Shown here in pieces: positions 33,251-42,545 of a stretch of DNA of 64,000 nt. The stretch is from the NCBI RefSeq assembly GCF_013396335.1, contig NZ_JABWSY010000007.1, positions 1 to 64,000 of the forward strand, in the 5' to 3' direction. A program made the translations under genes and the position numbers. This DNA is from Bacillus sp. EB106-08-02-XG196. Lineage in GTDB: Bacteria > Bacillota > Bacilli > Bacillales > Cytobacillaceae. Below the pieces are notes generated by a model. It had not been told where the DNA came from, did not search any database, and saw only the letters and a program-made list of their open reading frames with translations. Each line of letters opens with the position of its first letter. The first letter of the stretch is position 1.

Positions 33251-34078
33251 TTATAATTTTACCTTATAGTAATCCTGGGAATGATAGCTTCTAAATCCGC
33301 ATGATTCATAGAGTTTTAACGCATGCGCATTTTTAGCCTCTACCTCTAGAAATATAGACAACCCTTTTTCGTCCTCCACTTTTACCACTTTCGATAGTGC
33401 TTTTCTGCCGATCCCTTTCCCTTGGAGCTCTGGAAAAATGGAAAATCCATATATCCAAGACTCACCATTCATTTCGGAGAGACGCATTTTTCCAGCAATT
33501 CTACCTTCTGCTTCAATTATTAATCTTAGATCTGTATCAAGGTCTTTTGTTTCCTGCTTGTACTGGCGTGCTTCCTTTTCATTTAACCCAAAGCACTGGA
33601 CATCGAGTTGTATTTCCGCTTCCAAATCTTCTTCCGAAAAAGACGGTCTTATCGTAACTGAAGGATTTTCAGGTAACTCTGTTTTTTGCCATTTCATTTG
33701 ATACTCTACCATCGACAAGCTGCAAGGGATGTTCTTTAAAAACTCCTTCGCAGAATGGGATTCGGTTGGAGCATTTAACAAAATGGTTCTAGCTTCTCGT
33801 TTTTTTGCTTCCTCAAGTGCATCCTCTAACAGCTTTGAAAATATCCCTCTTCTGCGGTAATCCGGATGCACCATCCCGCATATTTCAACCTTATTACCAA
33901 AATAATAGCTTCCAAGAAAGCCAACAAGTTTGCCATCAGCATAATGAAAAAAGTCTTCCTTGCGATTTACAGCCCTGCTTTCCAGCATGTCAAAATTAAG
34001 CTTTAATTGAAGTCTGCCTTCTTTCTCGCAAATCTCCTGAAGCGTTTTTATTTCATTTAATTTTTCTTTCGATAACAT
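33251..34078 (-). CDS. Double-GNAT acetyltransferase
   Basis: This protein of about 275 residues has two GNAT domains in tandem. The first has the acetyl-CoA loop HPDYRRRGIFSKLLEDAL, the second FPELQGKGIGRKALSKV with the C-terminal NAHALKLYESCGF motif. The acceptor is unknown. The ATG at 34078 is chosen because AGAGGTG precedes it; a TTG further upstream lacks a site. It is monocistronic. Confidence 0.85.
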   Translation of the reverse strand: MLSKEKLNEIKTLQEICEKEGRLQLKLNFDMLESRAVNRKEDFFHYADGKLVGFLGSYYFGNKVEICGMVHPDYRRRGIFSKLLEDALEEAKKREARTILLNAPTESHSAKEFLKNIPCSLSMVEYQMKWQKTELPENPSVTIRPSFSEEDLEAEIQLDVQCFGLNEKEARQYKQETKDLDTDLRLIIEAEGRIAGKMRLSEMNGESWIYGFSIFPELQGKGIGRKALSKVVKVEDEKGLSIFLEVEAKNAHALKLYESCGFRSYHSQDYYKVKL

Positions 34079-34193
34079 CCACGAACACCTCTGTTTATTA
34101 ATTGTGGCTTTCCACAATCAAACATTCTACCTTCAAGCCTCATTCACCTTTTTTTTAAAAATATTCAGATGCATATTATAAATAGACTAAATT

Positions 34194-34225
34194 AAGCTAG
34201 GCTTTCATTAGCCTAGCTTTTTTGC
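34194..34225. terminator. Hairpin after the DUF3231 gene
   Basis: AAGCTAGGCT pairs perfectly with AGCCTAGCTT (34210-34219). The T-run (TTTTTT) is on the plus side, while the gene that needs a terminator is on the minus strand. Its direction is therefore odd. Confidence 0.6.
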
Positions 34226-34242
34226 TGTATTCAATAGCTTTT

Positions 34243-35280
34243 TTATTTATCGTGATTTTTACTTTCAATGCCTTCCTTGTTTCCTTTGGATAGTGCTCTA
34301 CGGTCTATTGCTTTTGGCGGCTCTTCCATCCAGCCATTTTCTATCATTAAATTCGCACCATCTTCTGCATATCTAACAAGTTCGCTTGCCATTACGATAT
34401 ATTTTTCAGCAATATCTGCTCTAGATGTGACGCTCAAAGCCGTCCCATAAAATGCAATCGCAATTTGGGAAGATAGCTGGACCTGATACATCATCCATTT
34501 ATCTGAAAATGGCGATGTAGTGGAGCTTGTAACATGGGATTGCCAGGACATTGGTGAATTCAACATTTCTTCACGAAAGATTTTACCAAATGCTGCGATA
34601 TGTTTATTGGATATCTCCGTACCCCTATTTATATATTGTCGAACTTTTTTAGAAGCTGCTACTTGGCTGAACCCAACCTTTAATGCCACATGCATATGCA
34701 TTTTGTTCATATTAAAGGTAATATCTCCTATTTCAATCCCCGTTAAGGGACGCTTCTCCCCAAACCAGCCCGCTAAAAAGCTTTGATGTTTAATAAAGTC
34801 AATATCTTTAGCAGGAGTAAGGACAGCTGGTCTTGTATATAGCCCTTTCGTCAGCATCGTATCAATCGTTTTCTCAAAGAGCATCATGGTTTCAGTATTA
34901 CAAGAAATATAGTATTTACGAAGATCTGCTCGGATGGAGGTTCCGACTGATAGAGCGTACCCTGTCAGCCCTTGAAGTACCATTATGTATATATAGTACA
35001 GATAAAATGGATCCTGAAACAGGCGGGGGGCATGAATGTTTACATCCTCTTCCGTAAAGCCTTTTGGGATGGAAATGCCTTCACCCACAAAATACTCTTT
35101 TACCTTTTCTACATGTCTTTCTGAAAGCACAAGTGAATCTTTATATATTTCAATGATATCTTCGTCTTCTAAGTGCTCAAGCGCATACTTAATAAAGCAA
35201 ATGGACATAGAGTCAAACATGTATTGTGTCCATAAACTGGAAACCTCTGGAGCGGTTAGTGAAATTCGAGTTGAATCCAT
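34243..35280 (-). CDS. DUF3231 family protein (copy 1)
   Basis: This 345-residue helical protein belongs to the DUF3231 family of Bacillus, made of two similar halves of about 165 residues. The ends of the family are clear: LTAPEVSSLWTQYMFDSMSI at the start and EDGANLMIENGWMEEPPKAI near the C-terminus. Some members are linked to spores, but the function is unknown. A second full copy lies at 42546 and a decayed third at 35328, directly upstream, so the family has been duplicated and partly lost here. Confidence 0.85.
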   Translation of the reverse strand: MDSTRISLTAPEVSSLWTQYMFDSMSICFIKYALEHLEDEDIIEIYKDSLVLSERHVEKVKEYFVGEGISIPKGFTEEDVNIHAPRLFQDPFYLYYIYIMVLQGLTGYALSVGTSIRADLRKYYISCNTETMMLFEKTIDTMLTKGLYTRPAVLTPAKDIDFIKHQSFLAGWFGEKRPLTGIEIGDITFNMNKMHMHVALKVGFSQVAASKKVRQYINRGTEISNKHIAAFGKIFREEMLNSPMSWQSHVTSSTTSPFSDKWMMYQVQLSSQIAIAFYGTALSVTSRADIAEKYIVMASELVRYAEDGANLMIENGWMEEPPKAIDRRALSKGNKEGIESKNHDK

Positions 35281-35327
35281 ATCACTCTTCCTTTACATTT
35301 AAAAGATTTTCCAATATTCAAATAAAG

Positions 35328-35417
35328 CTACTTTGAAGACAAATTCTCACGATCAATTGCTTTTGGTGGTTGTTCCATCCAAGCGTGGTTAATCAAGATA
35401 TTTACCCCATCTTCTTC
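35328..35417 (-). pseudogene. C-terminal remnant of a third DUF3231 gene
   Basis: The minus strand encodes EEDGVNILINHAWMEQPPKA and then IDRENLSSK with a stop. This lines up with the last 30 residues of the adjacent DUF3231 protein (EDGANLMIENGWMEEPPKAI). The rest of the gene is missing. It points to a tandem pair in which one copy was deleted. Confidence 0.75.
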
Positions 35418-35509
35418 TGTTGATGGGTTTCATTAAATCCATGTTAAATCCCCTTAACCTTCATTTTCTTTTAGTTTTTACATCCTAGCAAAATATATTC
35501 GATTGTCAA

Positions 35510-36025
35510 TCAATAAATGGGAACTTTAAAGTAAATGACAAAGAATAATATGATTGGAATGGAGATGAGTAAAGCTGCAACTTGGTGTTTATAATGTAGA
35601 AGCAGCATGGAAAAAATGATTATATTGAATAAAACGGACCATCCCATTGCCCAACCGTGGTGATGAGAAACTAAGTCTAGGTAACGTAAATTTATGTATT
35701 CTACCAAAGAATATAACGTAACCCAGAAGAAGATCCACAAAACAACTCTAATTGGATCCTTAGGGACATTTCCTAGATAAATTATTACAGTGGCGGGATA
35801 AGCAACAAACATGATTAATAATGAAATAGCTAAATGGTTAGGCAGCAGATTTTGACCAAAGACCGTCTCCTTGTACTCCCACATTAGATAATCTTTACAT
35901 AGAACATTATAAAGCAAATCACCAAACCAAAAGAATAAAATGGTGGAATGATATTTAATCCAGTTTTTCCAGTCCCCCCATTTCATACCAGCAAGGAGAA
36001 AAAGACTACTCAACAATAAATGCAC
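35510..36025 (-). CDS. CBO0543-family membrane protein
   Basis: This 171-residue protein has five to six hydrophobic segments. It matches the CBO0543 family, seen in the pattern NLLPNHLAISLLIMFVAYPA, VEYINLRYLDLVSHHHGWA and WSVLFNIIIFSMLLLHYKHQ. The family is confined to Firmicutes and has no known function. It is a single-gene unit. Confidence 0.75.
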   Translation of the reverse strand: MHLLLSSLFLLAGMKWGDWKNWIKYHSTILFFWFGDLLYNVLCKDYLMWEYKETVFGQNLLPNHLAISLLIMFVAYPATVIIYLGNVPKDPIRVVLWIFFWVTLYSLVEYINLRYLDLVSHHHGWAMGWSVLFNIIIFSMLLLHYKHQVAALLISIPIILFFVIYFKVPIY

Positions 36026-36140
36026 CTTATCAACTCCGTTTTATATAACCATTAAATTATTTCGGCTAATTTATTATTAACTGGAAATAAATTGGATATT
36101 CATTCATTAGGTAATTGACTATGAAGGCAGACTTTTTAAT

Positions 36141-36170
36141 AAAAAAAAACGTCTCTGCAATACAGAAACG
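36141..36170 (-). terminator. Terminator of the VOC gene
   Basis: On the minus strand CGTTTCTG and CAGAGACG (one wobble) are followed by nine Ts. Confidence 0.75.
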
Positions 36171-36207
36171 CTTCCATACACTATTTTTCAATTAGCATGT
36201 TAAAGTT

Positions 36208-36633
36208 TCATTTACCCTCATTACAAAAGAAACTCTCTTTAAATTTGGGACTAAGTTCACTCCACACATCGAATTTATTTCCATCTGGATCATAGAAAAC
36301 AAAGTTTCTCCCGCTATGTCCTCTGTCTTCGATTTCTCCAATTCTTATTTCATCTTCCTTAAACACCCTATGAATGTCTTCTAAAACATTTACTCCATCC
36401 ACTTCAAATGTAATGGAAAAACATTCTTCACCGTATGTATTAATAAAGTTTGCGCTCTGATTTATCTCTGCCTTTACTAGAAATACACTTTGATTAGCAA
36501 AATTTAAAATGGCTTTGTCTTCATCTCTATAGTTTAAAATAGCTCCTAATTTGCTTACATACCATTCTGATGAAATTTCTACATTGCTTACTGGTAAATA
36601 GGTAGTACCAATCCTAAGTAATTTACCTTCCAT
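36208..36633 (-). CDS. VOC-family (glyoxalase/bleomycin-resistance-type) protein
   Basis: This protein of about 141 residues has the paired beta-alpha-beta-beta-beta VOC fold: ISSEWYVSKLGAILNYRDE in the first module and FVFYDPDGNKFDVWSE in the second. The metal ligand pattern is incomplete. ATG 36633 has AAAGGAGAG upstream and is preferred over the ATG at 36651. The substrate is unknown. Confidence 0.8.
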   Translation of the reverse strand: MEGKLLRIGTTYLPVSNVEISSEWYVSKLGAILNYRDEDKAILNFANQSVFLVKAEINQSANFINTYGEECFSITFEVDGVNVLEDIHRVFKEDEIRIGEIEDRGHSGRNFVFYDPDGNKFDVWSELSPKFKESFFCNEGK

Positions 36634-36791
36634 GTCACACTCTCCTTTCATTAGAAAAAATTACTTGTCTATTCATCTTAAACCTTAATTTTCCTTTTTC
36701 AACCAATTAAACATTAGACAAATGGTATCTAAACTTGGTAAGATGACTAATAACATAATTACATTTATTATTGATAAAGGAGCTACACAAA

Positions 36792-37178
36792 ATGTTTTTG
36801 ACAAAGCTTCACCAAGAGGAGAAAGAAGCGTTTCTAGAGTTAGCCTATTTAATGGCAACCATTGATGGGAAATTTTCGGTATTTGAAAATCCAGTTATCG
36901 TTAAGTATCAAAAGGAAATGGAACTTGAGGATTATAAAATCAAAGGCTTAGCGATAGATGATATTCTTAAGGTTTTTAAAGAGGAACGCTCCAAACATAT
37001 TGTACTAATTGAAATCCTCCGCATTGTTTATTCAGATGGAATCGTTCATGAAAATGAACAAAATTCTATTCGTTTAATTAAAGAACACTTTGGTTTCGAC
37101 GCCAATAAGTATGCCACTTTCAAGGACTGGATCGTTGGAATAAAAGAATTAGCTAATTATCCTGAGCATGAAGCATAA
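36792..37178 (+). CDS. TerB-like protein
   Basis: This acidic helical protein of about 128 residues resembles the TerB/DjlA-type metal-binding fold. FLELAYLMATIDGKFSVFE and LRIVYSDGIVHENEQNSIRL have the paired D-G-x(3)E pattern of TerB repeats. The ATG with AAAGGAG upstream is chosen over a TTG at 36771. Its role is unknown. Confidence 0.7.
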   Translation: MFLTKLHQEEKEAFLELAYLMATIDGKFSVFENPVIVKYQKEMELEDYKIKGLAIDDILKVFKEERSKHIVLIEILRIVYSDGIVHENEQNSIRLIKEHFGFDANKYATFKDWIVGIKELANYPEHEA

Positions 37179-37190
37179 TGTTAATGACTA

Positions 37191-37217
37191 AGAGCAACGT
37201 TACTGACGTTGCTCTTT
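37191..37217. terminator. Terminator between convergent genes
   Basis: AGAGCAACGT (37191-37200) pairs perfectly with ACGTTGCTCT (37205-37214), followed by TTC. Confidence 0.75.
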
Positions 37218-37221
37218 CGTA

Positions 37222-37707
37222 TTAAACTTTTCGTCCTTTTCTTAAAAGATAGAGGTTCTTCTTCATTTCTTTTTCTAAGCTCTGAAAGAATTTCTCTATC
37301 CCCTTGTTTGCTCCGCCATTTAGGATACGTTCTGCTGCCCCAGAAAGAGTGCCCGTGACATTAACTTCCGCCTGGATGTTGAGCTGTGTACTTCCTTGGT
37401 GATCACTCAAGAATAAATCCGCTTTGCCACTGACCTCTCCTAAATTACCTTTTCCTTTCAGATTTATATGATAATAAGAAGGTGACTTTTCTTTCTCCAG
37501 TTTAACCTCGATTGTAAAAACATCCTTGAGCGGCCCAATGGTAATCTCCATTTCTACTTGATATAATCCCGGTGAGCTTTGAACAAAAGATTGACAGCTA
37601 GGGATTGCATTCCGAAGTACCTTTTCATCCTTGATGTATTTCCAAACAATTTTCCTCGGCAAACCAAAAATATGCTGGTACTCAATTTTCAGGAGTATCC
37701 CCTCCAT
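37222..37707 (-). CDS. CoxG-like SRPBCC protein
   Basis: This 161-residue START-like protein resembles the CoxG (carbon monoxide dehydrogenase subunit G) family: GLPRKIVWKYIKDEKVLRNA, IPSCQSFVQSSPGLYQVEM and GTLSGAAERILNGGANKG. There are no CO-dehydrogenase genes nearby, so it is a lone family member that may bind lipid or a quinone-like ligand. Its start is uncertain, because a GGAGGGG lies just after the ATG and could serve a CTG or ATT codon slightly downstream. Confidence 0.75.
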   Translation of the reverse strand: MEGILLKIEYQHIFGLPRKIVWKYIKDEKVLRNAIPSCQSFVQSSPGLYQVEMEITIGPLKDVFTIEVKLEKEKSPSYYHINLKGKGNLGEVSGKADLFLSDHQGSTQLNIQAEVNVTGTLSGAAERILNGGANKGIEKFFQSLEKEMKKNLYLLRKGRKV

Positions 37708-37797
37708 CTTTCCAAACTCTTCAAGAAAATATATCTATTTTAACTAATATTCATGTCACAAATAAATATTCGAAGGGACAGCCCTGTTATCGCATAT

Positions 37798-38328
37798 TTA
37801 ACGATATTCAATTTCATCGTCCACCCGATACATAATATAAAATGGATACGATTCATCATAATAATAAGCGGCTTCCTCTTGAAATCTTGTCCGTTGTATA
37901 AACGAAGGAAACCCTCGATTACTCATTCGGTTTCTCAACCTATTCACAGATTGTATATAGGTGTTTGGCCGAATCGTATCGACAACAGAGAAGTCATGCC
38001 TTGTTGCAGGATGCTCTTCTGAACTTTTAATTAGGAAATAACTGAGCATGTATCCTTGATCCTGTGTAAGAGAAACTTCCTCGCCATTAAAGAGTGCAAT
38101 AATCGTACGATCACTAAAATATAATAGTAATGTTTCAGGAGGGGGAGATGAAATTAACTTTTCACATTCCGCTTTTGAGCAAGTGTCTGTCACATCTCTA
38201 CTAATCTTATAAAACGCATTCCGCAGCAAATATTTCTCATTTTCCAATAGTCTGCTAAAAAGTGGTGATAACTCCTGCTTCGGAATATCTTGTATTTTTG
38301 CAAACGGTAAATGTCTCATTTTTTTCAT
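37798..38328 (-). CDS. C-terminal half of a split TPR / winged-helix-like protein
   Basis: This frame of about 177 residues starts at MKKMRHLPFAKI. The C-terminal part, YMLSYFLIKSSEEHPATRHD followed by SVNRLRNRMSNRGFPSFIQR, looks like an OmpR-type winged helix. It overlaps the upstream TPR frame by 74 nt in another frame and joins it if one A is removed from a run of seven. It could instead be a separate gene, since AAGGAA lies before its ATG. Confidence 0.55.
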   Translation of the reverse strand: MKKMRHLPFAKIQDIPKQELSPLFSRLLENEKYLLRNAFYKISRDVTDTCSKAECEKLISSPPPETLLLYFSDRTIIALFNGEEVSLTQDQGYMLSYFLIKSSEEHPATRHDFSVVDTIRPNTYIQSVNRLRNRMSNRGFPSFIQRTRFQEEAAYYYDESYPFYIMYRVDDEIEYR

Positions 38329-38827
38329 ACGTTTCCTTCGCAATTTGCAATGCGCAATTGGTTAAATACAAATGGGCATTTAACTGCTGCTGTTCATTAA
38401 GTTGATAGAGATGCTGTTTATGGTATTGATCATGGTCTAATGCCTGTTGAAAGTACTGTATGGCTTTAATATAATCATTAAACTTATAGGACAAGAAACC
38501 TAGTCGATAAGCTGCCAAGGGATTTCCTTTATCATATTTTAAGGCTTCCTCCAGGCAGCTTCTTGCCAAATAGTCATCCTTTTGGTATTCCGTTTTTAAA
38601 TAGGTACCATAATGAATGAGACAGTAAATCAATTTCCTTTTTACATAATCAAGCGAACTTTGAACATCCTCATTGTGCTGCCGGACAAGCTGGGAGAGTT
38701 TTCGGTACATTTCCTTATACAAATCAATTTTCATAGAATAATTAGAAAAGCCATGCTCCTCTTCCTGCTCATTCAATTCTTCTTCAATCTCTTCTAATTC
38801 TTCAATGGTTTTATCTCCTAAACTCAT
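38255..38827 (-). CDS. N-terminal TPR half of a split protein
   Basis: This 190-residue frame starts MSLGDKTIEELEEIEEELNE (acidic coiled coil) and has TPR helices at about 80-165 (ARSCLEEALKYDKGNPLAAY, YKFNDYIKAIQYFQQALDHD). The last 25 residues (from about NETFTVCKNT) look non-native. They lie past an A7 run (38319-38325), after which the continuing sequence is in another frame. A full product of about 340 residues is expected if the frame is restored. It may be a frameshift mutation or a sequencing slip. Confidence 0.6.
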   Translation of the reverse strand: MSLGDKTIEELEEIEEELNEQEEEHGFSNYSMKIDLYKEMYRKLSQLVRQHNEDVQSSLDYVKRKLIYCLIHYGTYLKTEYQKDDYLARSCLEEALKYDKGNPLAAYRLGFLSYKFNDYIKAIQYFQQALDHDQYHKQHLYQLNEQQQLNAHLYLTNCALQIAKETYEKNETFTVCKNTRYSEAGVITTF

Positions 38828-38853
38828 TTTCGTCCCTCCCCCTCAATGAAAGA

Positions 38854-39219
38854 TTAGATCCACTCAAGAATCTCAATACGGTTACCAAAAGGGTCCGCTG
38901 TATAAAAACGATTTGCCCCCGGAAGGTTATCATCTTCAATCACTTCTATTCTGTTAACCAATAAATGTTTTTTCAAAGCTTCAATATTTTCTACTTTAAA
39001 AGCAGGATGTGCTTTTTTAGCTGGCACAAAAGGTTCCTCTACACCAATATGAATCTGCGTTTTTCCATATTGAAACCAAACACCGCCACGTTTTTTTAGT
39101 TCTTCTGGTTTTTCCATTTCCTCAAAACCTAAAATATCTATAAAAAACTTCCTTGCACTATCTTCACAGCCTTTTGGAGCGGCTAATTGAATATGATCAA
39201 TGGCTTTAAAACGATACAT
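38854..39219 (-). CDS. VOC-family dioxygenase-like protein
   Basis: This protein of about 121 residues has a single VOC unit: AIDHIQLAAPKGCEDSARKF and FYTADPFGNRIEILEWI, with probable metal ligands at the first His (DHIQ) and the final Glu (EILEW). It is close to glyoxalase/extradiol dioxygenase-like stress proteins. ATG 39219 has GAAAGGAAG upstream. It is monocistronic. Confidence 0.85.
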   Translation of the reverse strand: MYRFKAIDHIQLAAPKGCEDSARKFFIDILGFEEMEKPEELKKRGGVWFQYGKTQIHIGVEEPFVPAKKAHPAFKVENIEALKKHLLVNRIEVIEDDNLPGANRFYTADPFGNRIEILEWI

Positions 39220-39351
39220 AATGAAACTTCCTTTCAAAAAAAGTTTATTATATACAATTTTCGCCACAACTTGATAAATTCCTTCTACCATTTACCTACA
39301 ACCTTTTTATAATAGAATGACCGAACTTATATCAAGTCCGGTCAAATATCA

Positions 39352-40173
39352 TTAATATGGATCTGCTTCATGTCCCATTTGTTGTGCCTGGTCGGTCGCC
39401 TCATCTGCGTCAGCTGTGCTGGTATGAGTTGTTTCCTTCCTCATTTCCATTGCTTTATCTACGCCGTCTCTTACCCGTCTTCCATAATCCTCGTCGGCAT
39501 TGGTAAAATAATCAATCATTTTATTTTGGATTTCTGGTCTACATACTTTGAGTGCTTCAACAAGATTGCTTATGAGCTCCTCTCTCTCCCAGTCCTCAAG
39601 GTTCCTGTACGTATCGCCTGCTTGACCAAAATCATTGGTACGGTCGATTGGTTCACGAACCAATTTGTCATTATAGTGCGGTTCATGAACTTTCCCTATT
39701 TGTTCAGCTTCCTTCAAGCCTCCGATAACAGAAGGCTCATAGTTTACGTGTGGATTTTGATCTGAATCCACATGATAAGACATTTGACCGCCGCGCTGAT
39801 TAGTCGCAACCCGCTTCTTAGGAGCATTAATGGGAAGTTGTAAATAGTTTGTGCCTACGCGGTATCGCTGTGTATCGGAATAGGAAAAAGTTCTGCCTTG
39901 CAGCATTTTATCATCAGAAAAATCCAAGCCATCAACCAATACACCTGTACCAAACGCTGATTGCTCCACTTCATTAAAATAATTTTCGGGATTTTTGTTT
40001 AGAACCATTTTTCCTACTTTTAAGAAGGGAAACTTATCTGTTGGCCACAATTTAGTATCATCTAATGGATCAAAGTCCAATTCTGGGTGGTAATCATCAC
40101 TCATGATTTGTACGCAAAGCTCCCACTCTGGATAATCACCATTCTCAATGGCTTCGTACAAATCCTGAGTAGC
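39352..40173 (-). pseudogene. 5'-deleted catalase (KatA/KatE-type)
   Basis: The frame encodes the C-terminal part of a monofunctional heme catalase, starting within [16 protein letters not shown] and including the proximal heme ligand motif [14 protein letters not shown] (Y94). Also present are [11 protein letters not shown] and the final helix bundle. The N-terminal half with the catalytic His and Asn is missing; family members are 480 or more residues. The open frame begins directly at the PBP terminator hairpin without a start codon or ribosome binding site. It is a pseudogene created by a deletion. Confidence 0.85.
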
Positions 40174-40174
40174 A

Positions 40175-40210
40175 CAAAAAAGGACTGGTCTATTCTTTAG
40201 ACCAGTCCTT
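40175..40210 (-). terminator. Terminator of the PBP gene
   Basis: AAGGACTGGTCT (40180-40191) pairs with AGACCAGTCCTT (40199-40210), with a T6 tail on the minus strand. The tail directly abuts the catalase remnant. Confidence 0.9.
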
Positions 40211-40227
40211 CATTCACTTAGAGGAAA

Positions 40228-42339
40228 TTATTCATCCTCATCCTCATCTTCGTCCTCATCTTCGTCTTCCTCTTCTTCATCTCTTTCTTTATCCTTATCC
40301 TTTTTCTCCTTATTTTTTTCCTTGCCCTTCCCCTTGCCTTTATTTCTCTCTTTATCTTTCTTTTCTTGTTCTTTCCTAGCTTTTTCCTCTTTTTCTTTTA
40401 TCTTTTTCATTTCACTTTTATATTTTTTCTCAACGGTTGATAAATCAAATTTTTCATCAGAAAGCTCTGATTTTGATTTCGCTAAGATCTCTTTAAAAAT
40501 AACTGGAGTGGTTCCACTGCTTGATGTGGCTAGGTAATGATTCTCGTCAGTTTGATCGTAGCCTAACCACACCGCTCCAACAATGCCGGGTGTATAACCG
40601 ACAAACCAATGATCCTTAGTTCCTCCGTCATTCGCAAATGGCAGCTGGGTCGATCCTGTTTTTCCTGCGATATCAAGGCCCTCCAGGAATGCCTTTTCCC
40701 CAGTACCTTCTTTAACAACACCTCTTAGCATGTAGGTGATTTTTTGTACCACTTCTGGTTTGGTCACTTCAGTTGATTTGCTTTTCCATTTTGCAATGAC
40801 CTTTCCATCAATATCTTCTATTTTTTGGATAGAATGTGCCTCTACCATCGTTCCATTATTGGTAAAGGTGGAATAGGCTTGTGCCATTGCCAGCGGAGAG
40901 GTCCCTTCGTGCATACCTCCGAGAGCAATCCCAAGTGCATTGTCTTTTTCATGTAAAGGAATACCGAATTCCTCCACTGCCTTCGTTCCCTGCTGTAAAC
41001 CAATTTGATTTAACAACCAAACAGGGGGAATATTATACGAATTTACGACTGCGTCATACATTGTTACCTCGCCTCGATATTTTTTATCAAAATTCTTTGG
41101 CTGGTAACCTCCAAAATCTAGCGGTCTGTCTTGTAATAAATCAAAAACTTCATAGCCTTTTTCTAATGCAGGAGTATAAACAGCCAATGGTTTCATAGTT
41201 GAACCCGGTTGTCTAACTAATTGCGTCGCTCGATTAAATCCTAAAAACGTATGTTGGCCACGCCCGCCGACAAGTGCTTGAATTCCTCCACTTTTAGGAT
41301 CAATGAAAATAGCTCCGCTTTGGAGCAATTGATCGTTTTGACTCGCCGGAAAAAAGTTATCATTCTGATATACTTCTTCTGTTCCCTTTTGAATCGTAGG
41401 ATTTAATTCTGTAAAAATATGAAGTCCGCCCGATAGAATTTCATTTTTGGTAAGCTTATATTTCTCCATGGCTTCCTGGATAATATGGTCCACATAATAA
41501 GGATATTTGCCATCATACTCGTCTTCCACTTTTTCTTCATTTAACACAACTGGCTGTTCTTTGGCTTTTTCAACATCTGCTTGAGTAATATATCCTTCCT
41601 TTTCCATCAAGAATAAAACAAGGTCTCGTCTTTCAACTGACTTATCCATATTCTTAAATGGTGAAAGAATCGAAGGAGCCTTAATTAACCCAGCAAGCAT
41701 CGCTGACTCACTTAAAGTTAATTCACTAGCATTTTTTCCAAAGTAAGTCTTGGCAGCACGCTGAATTCCCCATGCACCCTCTCCAAAATAAATCTGATTC
41801 AAATATCTCTCGATGATTTCATCTTTAGAGTAAGTACGTTCAATCTTTTTCGTAATGATCAACTCTTTGACCTTACGTGTATATGTCCGTTCATGTGTAA
41901 GGAATGCATTTTTTGCAAGTTGTTGCGTAACGGTACTCCCACCTGCAACAATGTCACCGCTCAACATATTTTTGAAGAATGCCTTCATAATCGCAAAGTA
42001 ATTGATACCATTATGCTTATAAAAACGTTGGTCCTCCGTTGCAATCACAGCGTGTATGACTTCTTTTGGAATTTGTTTGAATCCTACGCCTTCAATACTT
42101 GAATTGGAAATCTTACTGGCAATTTCCCCATTTTGATCATAGATAATCGTTGGCTGAGGCGCCGGCTTATCTAATTTACTCACATCGCTAGTCCAAATAA
42201 AGATATTTACAAGGAGAAGACCACATAAACCAGCAACAATTCCTGCCACAAATAATTTCTTTACCATTCCTTTTGCAAGAAACTGTCTCCAATCCCATTT
42301 TGACGCTTTTCTTTGCTGTCTTCGTTCCATTCGTCCCAC
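40228..42339 (-). CDS. Class A penicillin-binding protein (PBP1A type)
   Basis: This 703-residue bifunctional peptidoglycan synthase has one transmembrane anchor (29-50), a glycosyltransferase domain (about 80-250, catalytic E102 in [10 protein letters not shown]) and a transpeptidase domain (about 335-620). The transpeptidase motifs are S380-T-M-K383, S434-Y-N and K560-T-G. The tail (about 635-703) is almost only Lys/Glu, then Asp/Glu repeats, a low-complexity cytosol-like composition on the outer side. It is one of the accessory class A PBPs (PbpF/PbpG-like); the exact orthologue is not decided. Confidence 0.93.
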   Translation of the reverse strand: MGRMERRQQRKASKWDWRQFLAKGMVKKLFVAGIVAGLCGLLLVNIFIWTSDVSKLDKPAPQPTIIYDQNGEIASKISNSSIEGVGFKQIPKEVIHAVIATEDQRFYKHNGINYFAIMKAFFKNMLSGDIVAGGSTVTQQLAKNAFLTHERTYTRKVKELIITKKIERTYSKDEIIERYLNQIYFGEGAWGIQRAAKTYFGKNASELTLSESAMLAGLIKAPSILSPFKNMDKSVERRDLVLFLMEKEGYITQADVEKAKEQPVVLNEEKVEDEYDGKYPYYVDHIIQEAMEKYKLTKNEILSGGLHIFTELNPTIQKGTEEVYQNDNFFPASQNDQLLQSGAIFIDPKSGGIQALVGGRGQHTFLGFNRATQLVRQPGSTMKPLAVYTPALEKGYEVFDLLQDRPLDFGGYQPKNFDKKYRGEVTMYDAVVNSYNIPPVWLLNQIGLQQGTKAVEEFGIPLHEKDNALGIALGGMHEGTSPLAMAQAYSTFTNNGTMVEAHSIQKIEDIDGKVIAKWKSKSTEVTKPEVVQKITYMLRGVVKEGTGEKAFLEGLDIAGKTGSTQLPFANDGGTKDHWFVGYTPGIVGAVWLGYDQTDENHYLATSSSGTTPVIFKEILAKSKSELSDEKFDLSTVEKKYKSEMKKIKEKEEKARKEQEKKDKERNKGKGKGKEKNKEKKDKDKERDEEEEDEDEDEDEDEDE

Positions 42340-42545
42340 GTCTTATACCACCTTCAACTCTACTAACTCTAATATCATTTTACATATTGCTTCATTTTAA
42401 AACGAAATCCACCAAAGTTAATGAGAAAAAAGCCTTACATTTTATAGTTCCAAACGCTCAATATTCAAAAAGGTACACCATAGATACATATAATCATTAA
42501 CTATGGAAATGATGGTATTAGGGATTCAATTTTTGGAGGTAGTGT

